A stretch of 64,000 nucleotides of DNA, taken from the NCBI RefSeq assembly GCF_006265175.1, contig NZ_VDCQ01000006.1, forward strand, positions 68,074 through 132,073, written 5' to 3'. Of this stretch, positions 25,017-32,883 are shown piece by piece. The notes under the pieces were generated by a model. That model did not search any database and was not told the DNA's origin. It worked only from the letters and a program-made list of their open reading frames with translations. The DNA is from Paenibacillus hemerocallicola. Lineage in GTDB: Bacteria > Bacillota > Bacilli > Paenibacillales > NBRC-103111. Position 1 is the first letter of the stretch; every line of letters starts with the position of its first letter. The translations under genes and the position numbers were made by a program.

Positions 25017-26733
25017 AGGCAACGGAGGAGCGGTCGGCATCGCCATCGGGAAAGCGTTCGTCCTCCCCGATTGGGAGTGGGAGCTATCCGACAGCGCGGT
25101 CGACGTGAACGACATGGCTTTCGAATTCGAACGGCTGCACGAAGGGGTGCGCATATCCAAGACGGAGCTGCAGCAGATCAAGCAGGAGATTGCCGAAGTG
25201 CTCGGGGTCGAGGAGTCGAATATATTCGACGCCCACTTGGCTATTCTGGAAGATCCGGTGTTCATGAACGAAGTGGCGGGCATTATCCAGCGGCAGTATA
25301 AGGCTGCCGAGGTAGCGGTTAAAGAGGTGGTCGACAAGTTCGTCAATATGTTCGATCTGCTCGACGACGAATATATGAAGGAACGGGCGCTCGACATCAA
25401 AGATGTGGGCACCAGGCTGCTGAAGCATTTGCTCGGCGCCTTCGAGGAGACGAAGCCACCGGAAGACCAGCCGTTCGTCATCGTAGCCAGGGAACTGACC
25501 CCTTCGCAGCTGGCGCACCTCGATTCGTCCCAGCTGCTCGGCATCGTTACCGCTACGGGAGGCAAAACGTCCCATACGGCGATTATGGCAAGAGCGATGG
25601 GCATCCCGTTCGTCTTCGGCATTGACGGCGGAGTGCAGACGGGAGATATGCTGGTCGTCGACGGCGAATCGGGGGACGTGTATGTGAACCCGGACGAACC
25701 GATCGTCGAAACGTACCGGGAACGCAGACAACGGCTGGCGGTGCATCGTGAGAGGCTGCAGACGATCGTCGACATTCCTTCGGTGACGAAAGACGGGCGC
25801 GAAGTGAACTTGTCGGCCAACATCGCTTCGCTTCAAGAGCTCGAACAGGCTCTGAAGCAAGGGGCCAAGGGCGTCGGCTTGTTCCGCACGGAAATGCTCT
25901 ATATGGACGGGACGACCTGGCCGAAGGAGAACGAACAGTTCGAGGTGTACCGATCAGCGGCGCAAAAGCTGCAGGGCAAGCCTTTGATCATCCGCACGCT
26001 GGATATCGGCGGCGACAAGCAATTGGACTATATCTCGCTTCCGGAGGAAGAGAATCCGGTTCTCGGCTATCGGGGCATCCGCATCTCGATCGACCGACGG
26101 GATATGTTCAAGACGCAGCTGAAGGCCATTTTAAGAGCGAGCGAGTACGGAAATATCAAAATACTGCTGCCGATGATATCCTCCGTGGAGGAGGTCCGCA
26201 GAGCTCGTGAAGTGCTGGAGCTGGCCATGCAGGAGCTGCGTGCGTCTAACGTTCCATTCAACGGGCATGTGCCCGTAGGCATTATGATCGAGGTTCCCGC
26301 GGCGGTGGCGATCGCGGATATGCTCGCTCAGGAAGTGCAGTTTTTCAGCATCGGCACGAACGATCTGGTCCAGTACGTTCTGGCGGTAGACCGGATGAAC
26401 GAGAAGATTTCGCACTTATACGAGCCATACCATCCGGCCGTTCTCCGCATGCTGAAGCTAACGGTAGAGGCGGCAAGCCGGCAAGGCATATCCGTCAGCG
26501 TATGCGGGGAGTTGGCCGGTGACGCCGATGCGCTGCCGATCTGGCTCGGTTTGGGCGTTCACGAATTGAGCATGGCCGGACAGTCGATTCTGGACGTGAA
26601 AAGCCGATTGATCGACAGCTCGGAACTAAACGGCAAGCAATTGCTGGAACGATTGCTCGCCTGTCGCACGAGCGCCGAGATGAAGGCGCTGCTCCATAGC
26701 GGAGGATCGGATGCATCGCGTACGGCGGAGTAG
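25009..26733 (+). CDS. ptsI: PTS enzyme I (phosphoenolpyruvate-protein phosphotransferase)
   Basis: This enzyme of about 574 residues passes phosphate from PEP to HPr. The active His189 is in ATGGKTSHTAIMARAMGIP. The PEP-binding barrel has GVGLFRTEMLYM, RTLDIGGDKQL, NPVLGYRGIR, FFSIGTNDLVQYVLAVDR and the catalytic Cys of SVCGELAGD. ATG 25009 is preferred, with GGGAGGTGA at 24992-25000; the GTG at 24997 lies within that site. It overlaps the permease gene, so the pair is translationally coupled. HPr must come from elsewhere in the genome. Confidence 0.95.
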   Translation: MVKGNGGAVGIAIGKAFVLPDWEWELSDSAVDVNDMAFEFERLHEGVRISKTELQQIKQEIAEVLGVEESNIFDAHLAILEDPVFMNEVAGIIQRQYKAAEVAVKEVVDKFVNMFDLLDDEYMKERALDIKDVGTRLLKHLLGAFEETKPPEDQPFVIVARELTPSQLAHLDSSQLLGIVTATGGKTSHTAIMARAMGIPFVFGIDGGVQTGDMLVVDGESGDVYVNPDEPIVETYRERRQRLAVHRERLQTIVDIPSVTKDGREVNLSANIASLQELEQALKQGAKGVGLFRTEMLYMDGTTWPKENEQFEVYRSAAQKLQGKPLIIRTLDIGGDKQLDYISLPEEENPVLGYRGIRISIDRRDMFKTQLKAILRASEYGNIKILLPMISSVEEVRRAREVLELAMQELRASNVPFNGHVPVGIMIEVPAAVAIADMLAQEVQFFSIGTNDLVQYVLAVDRMNEKISHLYEPYHPAVLRMLKLTVEAASRQGISVSVCGELAGDADALPIWLGLGVHELSMAGQSILDVKSRLIDSSELNGKQLLERLLACRTSAEMKALLHSGGSDASRTAE

Positions 26734-26755
26734 GCGGTCGTATCGGCTATAAAAT

Positions 26756-26802
26756 ATAAAAAGTGCCGGGCGCAGACAAAAGCTGCCGCCGGCACTTTTT
26801 TG
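26756..26802 (+). terminator. Terminator of the PTS operon
   Basis: The strong hairpin AAGTGCCGG-CGCAG/CTGC-CCGGCACTT, one bulge, is followed by TTTTT. Confidence 0.9.
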
Positions 26803-26847
26803 CCTTGCCGTTTTGTGATGTGCATAATTTCAAGACAAGTTATATAC

Positions 26848-26882
26848 AAGTACTTACAACACTCGGATAATCGTGCTATGAT
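26848..26882 (+). promoter_or_regulatory. Promoter with overlapping palindrome for the ceramidase-like gene
   Basis: TTACAA at 26854-26859 and TATGAT at 26877-26882 are separated by 17 bases. The 8-bp palindrome AAGTACTT at 26848-26855 overlaps the -35 box, within a TATACAAGTACTTAC context of the kind seen in GntR-type operators. Regulator unknown. Confidence 0.5.
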
Positions 26883-26963
26883 GTGGATGAAAACGCCTGC
26901 TCGCTTGTAAGGCTACCCCTATTCCGGGGCGGTCAAATTAGGCGGATAAGGAGACTGAATGAG

Positions 26964-28319
26964 ATGAAATTTTGCTGCGTCAGCGAGAATATGACTCCGG
27001 AGGTTCCGATTTTTATGCACGGTTTCGGCGCCAGACAACTCAAGAGCGCCGGAATCCATGACCCGCTTTATGTGAAAGCCGCCATGCTGACGGCGAACAA
27101 AACGCTGCTTATCCTGACTATCGACGCTCTCGGCTCGGACCGAAGCTTCGTCGCCGGCATCAAGGACGCCTTGAAGGAGGCGTTCGGCCTGGAGTACGAC
27201 GAAGTGCTGATCAATTTCTCGCACACGCATCATTCCGTTTTTTTGACAGGCCTTGACTCGTCCAGTCGGCGGGGCGGCTATAGTATCGCCCAAGACGGCT
27301 GGAAGGACAATGACGAAGAGCTCGACTACAGCGCAGACGAATCGTTGTTTCGCCGGATACGCGACATGATCGTGCAGATGACGGATTACTGTCGCGGCAA
27401 CTTGATCGAAGGGGAGCTTTCGCTCGGGCGAGGACGCTCGGATTTCGCCGTCAGCCGGCGCAGGCCGGACGGGGACGGGGTCGCGTGGCGCCCTTATTAC
27501 GAAGGCGAGATCGATAAAGATTTATTCGTTCTGAAGCTGACGGACCGGACGGGGGCGGTCAAGGGCATTTTGTACAATTACGGCTGCCATTCGACGGCGA
27601 TGGGGCCGGACAATATGCTGCTCTCGAACGATTTCGCCGGGAAAACGTCCCGAGTGCTGGAAATCGCTTACCCGGAAGCTTGCGCCTTGTTCTTGCAGGG
27701 CTGCGCAGGAGAGCTGAAGCCGTTGAAAAGCGCCGACGGGGACAAATTCCGCAGTTTGTCGATCGCGGAGATGGAAGAGGCCGGGGCGGATTTGGCGGCG
27801 GATGTCGTGTCTGTCCTGGAGAACGCGGCATTCAGAACGATCGACGGTCCGTTTCGGACGAAGCTGGTCGATCCTCTGCTGTACACCGAGCAGACGGATG
27901 CTTCGTTTTATGACGATATGGCGAACGATCCCGGATCCAATGCGTTTTACCGCAGCGCGGCGAAGCGTACGATGCGGGCGATTCATGACGGTACGGTGAA
28001 GGATCGTCTTCCGCACTATATCAGCCTATGGCATCTGGACGATCAGACCCGCCTCGTGGCGATGGAGGGCGAAGTATCGACCGAATATTCGCTTCTGATC
28101 AAGAAATGGTTCGGGCCGTTGACCACGATGACGCTGGGGTATACGAACGGCGTATACTGCTACGTGCCGACACGCAAAATGATCGGAGAGGGAGGGTACG
28201 AGGCGAACTGCAATTTCTTCTTTAATTTGAGAGGGCCATTCGTACCGGAGATCGAGGACATTATTCTTGGCCAAATTGTTCAGGCCGAAATGGCATTGAG
28301 GGAAAAGCCGGCAAAGTGA
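26964..28319 (+). CDS. Neutral/alkaline ceramidase-like (N-terminal domain) hydrolase
   Basis: This 451-residue protein corresponds to the zinc-binding N-terminal domain of neutral ceramidases, without the C-terminal immunoglobulin-like domain. Signature parts are LINFSHTHHS (metal His residues), YNYGCHSTAMGPDN (metal His and catalytic Ser region), SNDFAGKTSR and CALFLQGCAGELKP. It lacks a signal peptide, so it probably acts in the cytosol and on something other than extracellular ceramide. Bacterial stand-alone versions are often near carbohydrate genes. The ATG at 26964 has AAGGAGA nine bases upstream. Confidence 0.8.
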   Translation: MKFCCVSENMTPEVPIFMHGFGARQLKSAGIHDPLYVKAAMLTANKTLLILTIDALGSDRSFVAGIKDALKEAFGLEYDEVLINFSHTHHSVFLTGLDSSSRRGGYSIAQDGWKDNDEELDYSADESLFRRIRDMIVQMTDYCRGNLIEGELSLGRGRSDFAVSRRRPDGDGVAWRPYYEGEIDKDLFVLKLTDRTGAVKGILYNYGCHSTAMGPDNMLLSNDFAGKTSRVLEIAYPEACALFLQGCAGELKPLKSADGDKFRSLSIAEMEEAGADLAADVVSVLENAAFRTIDGPFRTKLVDPLLYTEQTDASFYDDMANDPGSNAFYRSAAKRTMRAIHDGTVKDRLPHYISLWHLDDQTRLVAMEGEVSTEYSLLIKKWFGPLTTMTLGYTNGVYCYVPTRKMIGEGGYEANCNFFFNLRGPFVPEIEDIILGQIVQAEMALREKPAK

Positions 28320-28340
28320 CGGTTTTGCCCGGTATGAATA

Positions 28341-28388
28341 TGAAAGCCCCCGAGCAGGCGCGCGAATCGCCTGAATCGGGGGCTTTTC
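28341..28388. terminator. Bidirectional terminator between convergent genes
   Basis: AAAGCCCCCGA and TCGGGGGCTTTT form the stem with AGGCG/CGCCT inside. It can serve both the ceramidase-like gene and the DJ-1-type gene. Confidence 0.85.
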
Positions 28389-28407
28389 AAGTTCTCCGGC
28401 TCTCCGG

Positions 28408-28932
28408 TTATCGGGAAGCCAGTACGTCGCAGAACGCTTTCGCGTACGGCGGAAGGTCCGGCGGACGGCGGGAGGAGACCAGGTTTCCGTCGACTACTAC
28501 CGCTTCGTCCAGCCAGACCGCGCCCGCATTTTCCATATCGTCGCGGATGCCCGGCGTCGAGGTCACTTTGCGGCCTTGTAAAATTTTGGCGGATACGAGC
28601 ACCCAGCCCGCATGGCAAATTTGGCCGATCGGCTTGCCCGCCGCATCCAGCTCGCGAACGAGCTGCAGCACCTTCGGGTAACGGCGCAGCTTGTCCGGCG
28701 CCCAGCCCCCCGGAACGAGCAGCCCGTCGCAGGCGGCAGCGTCCATTTCGTCGAACGAGATGTCCGCGGCCGCAGGCACCCCGTATTTGCCGGTATAGGT
28801 TTTGCCTTTCTCCGGACCGGCGAGCAGGACGACGGCGCCCTCCTCCCGCGTTCTGTAGATCGGGTACCAAAGCTCCAGGTCCTCGAATTCCTCGTCTACC
28901 AAACATATGACTTGCTTGCCATCCAATCTCAT
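28408..28932 (-). CDS. DJ-1/PfpI-family protein (first of two)
   Basis: This 174-residue protein has the type-1 glutamine-amidotransferase-like fold: VICLVDEEFEDLELWYP (acidic residue near the active site), GLLVPGGWAPDKLR, GQICHAGWVLVSA with the nucleophile Cys of the elbow, and VDGNLVSSRRPPDLP. Family members are proteases, deglycases or glyoxalase III; the CHAGW elbow fits the PfpI/YhbO group. GGAGGG precedes the ATG by seven bases. A second, divergent member lies at 53417-53974. Confidence 0.9.
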   Translation of the reverse strand: MRLDGKQVICLVDEEFEDLELWYPIYRTREEGAVVLLAGPEKGKTYTGKYGVPAAADISFDEMDAAACDGLLVPGGWAPDKLRRYPKVLQLVRELDAAGKPIGQICHAGWVLVSAKILQGRKVTSTPGIRDDMENAGAVWLDEAVVVDGNLVSSRRPPDLPPYAKAFCDVLASR

Positions 28933-29053
28933 GATTCATCCCTCCATATCGAACATTGTATCATATAACTATTGTAATTTTTAAACGATGCGTCATAATT
29001 AATTAAGCTATGGCAATGCATCGATTACCGGGCAAGAGGCGAGGGAGACGCAT

Positions 29054-29470
29054 ATGAACCGATTATTACGCTGGCTGCCGGCTATCGTCTGGATGGCGGT
29101 CATCTTTTATTTGTCGCATCAGACGGCGGGCGACTTGGGCACGCTGCTGCCTTTTTTCCAAAAATGGTTTCCATGGATGACTTCCTTCGACTGGGGCCAT
29201 TTCTTCGTTTATTTCGTGCTGGCGATCGCTTTTTATTGGGCGCTGCTGCCGAAGTCGCGCACCTGGGCGGGGAAATCGCTGGTCGTTTTGCTGTGCGTGC
29301 TGTACGGAGTGACGGACGAATACCATCAAAGCTTCGTGCCGGGCCGCGCTCCGGACATACTGGACCTGCGAAATGACGCGATAGGAGCGGCGCTCGCGAT
29401 GATTGCGCTTTCGATTCCGGCTCTGGACCGTCTGCTTCAGAGAACCGTCCCGCCTAGCAAAAAATACTAG
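29054..29470 (+). CDS. VanZ-family membrane protein
   Basis: This 138-residue protein has four predicted membrane segments and the VanZ signatures: LPAIVWMAVIFYLSHQ at the start, HFFVYFVLAIAFYWAL, and YGVTDEYHQSFVPGRAPDILDLRNDAIGA in pieces. VanZ-type proteins give low-level teicoplanin resistance in one case, but most members are of unknown role. No vancomycin cluster is nearby. Confidence 0.88.
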   Translation: MNRLLRWLPAIVWMAVIFYLSHQTAGDLGTLLPFFQKWFPWMTSFDWGHFFVYFVLAIAFYWALLPKSRTWAGKSLVVLLCVLYGVTDEYHQSFVPGRAPDILDLRNDAIGAALAMIALSIPALDRLLQRTVPPSKKY

Positions 29471-29569
29471 TCAAGCGCGTGAAGGAAATTGCGATACAAA
29501 ATCGAATATTGATGTATCAAATACCGCTCATGGACAGCAGGACCCGGCCGGGAAGGAGTGCTTTTTGCA

Positions 29570-29989
29570 GTGCAAAAGTCATGCAGCTGCGGTGCGACGA
29601 TGAACATTCGGTTGCGTACCGTCATTTTTCAAAACAAAGTGGAGATCGAGAACGTCCCGATTTATTCGTGCGACGATTGTCAGCGGTCGGAGGTATATCC
29701 CCCTGTCAAATCGGAGCTGACCGGGTACATTCGTTCCCTGGGGACGAGCCCGGCGTCGGGGAACGTTCTCTTCAATGACATATCGGAATTGGCGCATTTG
29801 CTCTATAAAGTTACGAGCAAGGAAAACAAGCACAGCCCCGTCGTCGCGATCATTGAAGACCGGATCAACGAGCTGCTCGATCTGCTCCTGCTGGCCCAGT
29901 CTTTGGAGGACGCCGCGTGGATGGAGGACGTGCGCCATCGGCTGAAACAAATTACGAACCATATGACGGCTACATATCGTCTTTCTTGA
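29570..29989 (+). CDS. Small zinc-ribbon-like protein of unknown function
   Basis: This protein of about 139 residues has two cysteine pairs near the start (SCSCGA and YSCDDCQ), typical of a YgiT-like or rubredoxin-like zinc knuckle. A helical C-terminal part follows, with EDRINELLDLLLLAQSLEDA and a final amphipathic helix. It is probably cytosolic. The GTG at 29570 is preferred: the AAGGAG at 29553-29558 is too close to the earlier GTG at 29558. The function is not known to me. A terminator lies downstream. Confidence 0.65.
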   Translation: MQKSCSCGATMNIRLRTVIFQNKVEIENVPIYSCDDCQRSEVYPPVKSELTGYIRSLGTSPASGNVLFNDISELAHLLYKVTSKENKHSPVVAIIEDRINELLDLLLLAQSLEDAAWMEDVRHRLKQITNHMTATYRLS

Positions 29990-30081
29990 ACCGGATTCGA
30001 TATCATTTGCGGCAATGATCCCGACGACGATGCTGTTCGCAAAATCGGTTCGTAACCGGTTGTCCGCTTGTTGCGTACACC

Positions 30082-30106
30082 AAGCCAACGCAAGTTGGCT
30101 TTTTTG
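30082..30106 (+). terminator. Terminator of the zinc-ribbon gene
   Basis: The perfect 8-bp stem AAGCCAAC/GTTGGCTT with a GCAA loop is followed by TTTT. Confidence 0.88.
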
Positions 30107-30168
30107 GCTTATTTTTGGTAGTATAAACGATAAGATAGCTTCAGACGAGATGCGCGAGGTGCGGACGA

Positions 30169-30528
30169 ATGGAAATCATTGAACTGGAATCTCCGAAACA
30201 ATGGCTGAATCTGCTCGAATCCAGCTCCGAGACGCCCGTGCTCGTGTTCAAGCACAGCACGAGCTGCCCGGTTAGCGCCGAAGCCTATGAGCAATGGTTG
30301 AAATATGTGCATAAAGATGCCAATCCCGATATCGAATATGCTCTCGTCCATGTAATCGAATCGCGTCCGGTATCGAATTTGATCGCAGAATCGATCAATG
30401 TAAAGCACGAGTCGCCGCAGGCTTTGTTCGTCCGGGGGCGCAAGGCCGTATGGCATGCGTCGCACTGGAGAATTACCGAATCGATGCTGCGCGAAAGGCT
30501 GAATTCGGATTCTGTAACCGAAATGTAA
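30169..30528 (+). CDS. ytxJ: Bacillithiol-system redox-active protein YtxJ
   Basis: This 119-residue thioredoxin-fold protein has a monothiol active site FKHSTSCPVSAEA (Cys33) and the conserved end HESPQALFVRGRKAVWHASHW followed by IT. The family is proposed to act as a monothiol bacilliredoxin. This protein implies the cell uses bacillithiol. It lies just before ccpA, the same order as in B. subtilis. GAGGTG sits nine bases before the ATG. Confidence 0.95.
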   Translation: MEIIELESPKQWLNLLESSSETPVLVFKHSTSCPVSAEAYEQWLKYVHKDANPDIEYALVHVIESRPVSNLIAESINVKHESPQALFVRGRKAVWHASHWRITESMLRERLNSDSVTEM

Positions 30529-30630
30529 CCGTGTTTTCATTGCGAAAAGGGCTATTTTGTCGTATGATGGATGCAAATGACGAGAAAACGTTTCCTTTCG
30601 TTTTTACACTGAGTATTGGAGTAGATCATA

Positions 30631-31635
30631 GTGACCGTAACGATTTATGATGTGGCCCGCGAAGCAGGCGTATCGATGGCGACCGTATCGCGGGTTGTGA
30701 ACAACAACCCGAACGTAAAGCCGCAGACAAGAAAAAAAGTATTCGAAGCGATCGAACGGCTCGGGTACCGTCCGAATGCCGTGGCTAGAGGACTGGCAAG
30801 CAAGAAAACGACGACCGTAGGCGTCGTTATTCCCGATATATCGAATTCGATCTTCTCCGAAGTGGCTCGCGGAATCGAAGATATCGCGAACATGTATCAT
30901 TACAACATCATCTTGTGCAACGCCGACAAAAAGAAGGAAAAAGAAATCCGCGTCATCAATACGCTGCTCGAAAAACAGGTGGACGGGCTGCTGTTCATGG
31001 GCGGAACCGTGACAGACGACCACGTACAGGCGTTCAAGACCTCCAGCGTACCGATCGTTCTGTGCGGAACGACGGATGATAAGGATCAGATTCCTTCGGT
31101 CGATATCGACCATGAAGCGGCGGCTCACGATGCCGTCAAGCTGTTAATCGGACAAGGCCACAGCAAAATCGGCATGATCAGCGGGACGCTCCACGATCCG
31201 GCGAACGGGTATGCGCGTTACCAAGGCTACAAGAAAGCATTGGAGGAAGCGGGTATCGAGGTGACGGAGGAGCTGGTGCGCATCGGCAATTACCGGTACG
31301 AATCCGGCTACGACGTCATGAAATACTTCCTCGGACTGTCCGACCGACCGTCCGCGATATTCGCGGCTACCGACGAAATGGCGATCGGCGCGATCCACGC
31401 GATTCAGGACGAAGGCTTGAGAGTGCCGGACGATATTTCCGTCATTAGCGTAGACAATATCCGGATGGCTTCGATGGTTCGTCCGCAGCTCACAACGGTT
31501 GCCCAGCCGATGTACGATATCGGCGCCGTCTCGATGCGATTGTTGACCAAGCTGATGAACAAGGAAAACGTGGACATGTCCAAAGTGCTCCTTCCGCACG
31601 AAGTGATTCAACGCAAATCCGTGGCTCATGTATAA
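30631..31635 (+). CDS. ccpA: Catabolite control protein A
   Basis: This 334-residue LacI-family global carbon regulator reads [40 protein letters not shown] and [19 protein letters not shown]. The sensor domain has [27 protein letters not shown] and [17 protein letters not shown]. It binds cre sites when complexed with HPr or Crh phosphorylated at Ser46. Synteny with ytxJ and the acu/acsA genes supports the name. The start is GTG with GGAG upstream. The terminator stem includes the last codons. Confidence 0.97.
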   Translation: MTVTIYDVAREAGVSMATVSRVVNNNPNVKPQTRKKVFEAIERLGYRPNAVARGLASKKTTTVGVVIPDISNSIFSEVARGIEDIANMYHYNIILCNADKKKEKEIRVINTLLEKQVDGLLFMGGTVTDDHVQAFKTSSVPIVLCGTTDDKDQIPSVDIDHEAAAHDAVKLLIGQGHSKIGMISGTLHDPANGYARYQGYKKALEEAGIEVTEELVRIGNYRYESGYDVMKYFLGLSDRPSAIFAATDEMAIGAIHAIQDEGLRVPDDISVISVDNIRMASMVRPQLTTVAQPMYDIGAVSMRLLTKLMNKENVDMSKVLLPHEVIQRKSVAHV

Positions 31636-31650
31636 TGAGCCTCTTTTTTT
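31623..31650 (+). terminator. Terminator of ccpA, overlapping its stop codon
   Basis: The 7-bp stem GGCTCAT/ATGAGCC is followed by TCTTTTTTT. The TAA stop lies in the loop. Confidence 0.85.
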
Positions 31651-31670
31651 GCCCGAAATGGGTGAAAGGC

Positions 31671-31754
31671 AAACTTCACTTTTGGGGTATCTTTATCGGG
31701 GGCTCCCCCGAAAGTAATCGGAATACACTGCGAAGTAAAACTTCACTTTTGGGG
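31671..31754 (+). repeat. 17-bp direct repeat flanking an inverted repeat, before mtnN
   Basis: AAACTTCACTTTTGGGG occurs exactly at 31671-31687 and 31738-31754. Between them lies the perfect inverted repeat TCGGGGGCTCCCCCGA (about 31697-31712). The second copy supplies the purine-rich ribosome site of mtnN. The function is unknown; it may be a regulatory tandem site or a local duplication. Confidence 0.8.
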
Positions 31755-31762
31755 GAATCGTT

Positions 31763-32461
31763 ATGTTTACTAAAATCGGCTTGATCGGGGCGATGGCCGA
31801 AGAGATCGAGAGAATCGAAGAGCGTCTCGATAACGAAACCGTTACCGTGAAGGCGGGGATCGCTTTCAAGGAAGGATTGTTTTACGGCAAATCGGTCGTT
31901 CTGTGCAAATCCGGGGTCGGAAAAGTAAATGCGGCGGTATGCACGCAAATATTGCTCGACCTGTTCGGCGTCGACGCCATCATTTTTACCGGCGTTGCCG
32001 GAGCGCTCGATCCGTCTCTCGATATCGGGGATATCGTCATCTCGACGGACTGCCAGCAGCACGATATGGACGCCTCGCCCCTTGGCTTTGCCAGAGGGAC
32101 CATTCCGTTTGCCGAGACGTCCGTCTTCCCCGCAGACCCGGCGCTGGTCGCTTTGGCCGCAGAAGCAAGCGCGAGCTTGGCGCAAGGGCATACGGTACAA
32201 GGACGGGTATTGTCCGGCGACCAGTTTATCGCCGATCGCGATACGGTCAAGCTGCTCCATGAGCAGTTGGGCGGCGCCTGCACGGAAATGGAAGGCTCGG
32301 CGGTTGCGCAAGTGTGCGCGATGAACGGCACGCCTTTTGTTATCATCCGCTCGATGTCGGACAAAGCTGACGGCTCGGCTCACGTCAATTTCTCCGAATT
32401 CGCCGTACAGTCGGCCGACCGTTCTTATCGCATCGTCGAGCATATGGTCCGAGCGATGTAG
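31763..32461 (+). CDS. mtnN: 5'-methylthioadenosine/S-adenosylhomocysteine nucleosidase
   Basis: This 232-residue enzyme cleaves adenine from methylthioadenosine and S-adenosylhomocysteine in methionine recycling. It has the KIGLIGAMAEEIERI start, VLCKSGVGKVNAA, IIFTGVAGALDP, a GDQFI loop, CTEMEGSAVAQV (catalytic Glu/Met) and IIRSMSDKADGSA (catalytic Asp). Length is standard. GGGGGAA before the ATG is part of the direct repeat described at 31738-31754. Confidence 0.95.
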   Translation: MFTKIGLIGAMAEEIERIEERLDNETVTVKAGIAFKEGLFYGKSVVLCKSGVGKVNAAVCTQILLDLFGVDAIIFTGVAGALDPSLDIGDIVISTDCQQHDMDASPLGFARGTIPFAETSVFPADPALVALAAEASASLAQGHTVQGRVLSGDQFIADRDTVKLLHEQLGGACTEMEGSAVAQVCAMNGTPFVIIRSMSDKADGSAHVNFSEFAVQSADRSYRIVEHMVRAM

Positions 32462-32490
32462 ATAAGCCGGGCTCGCTAAAAACTTATAGA

Positions 32491-32815
32491 AGTATATGCA
32501 TCGCATGAACGGTGGAGGCTTGCCGCCTTTGAAGGCTCGCGAGACCGCGAATCCATAAAAATAGCGGAACTGGCGTGTGTTATTGACCCGAATACCGGTG
32601 ACGATAGCAAAATAACGGAAACCCGCTCCGCTATTCCGCTGTTCAATACCCATTTTCACCCCGACAGCTCGAAATAGCGGAAGCCTGTGCCGTTATATTC
32701 AGGAGTGCAGCGAAATTCGGTGCAATAACGGAATACAATACCGCTATCATGGCGAAGGGCTGCTCACGCCTCAACACAAAAAAGCCTCCGGGTTTTATGC
32801 GGATTATGCTGCCGT
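32491..32815 (+). repeat. Dispersed intergenic element, copy A
   Basis: Non-coding stretch with the core at 32539-32746 and a weaker tail to about 32812. It contains alternating half-sites: ATAGCGGAA (32561), ATAACGGAA (32612), TTCCGCTG, ATAGCGGAA (32674), GCCGTTAT and ATAACGGAA (32725). It aligns over its length with copies at 51208-51560 and 58262-58535. The block CATTTTCACCCCGA is identical in all three. It fills the gap between mtnN and acuC. Confidence 0.85.
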
Positions 32816-32816
32816 C

Positions 32817-32857
32817 AAAAAAACGCAGTCTCCCTACGAGGAGCTGCGCTTTTTTTT
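32817..32857. terminator. Bidirectional terminator between mtnN/element A and acuC
   Basis: AAAAACGCAG-CTCC and GGAG-CTGCG form a stem flanked by A and T tracts, suitable for ending acuC transcripts and any rightward reading through the element. Confidence 0.8.
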
Positions 32858-32883
32858 GTCGAGGAAGAGGGACTGCGTCGCGA

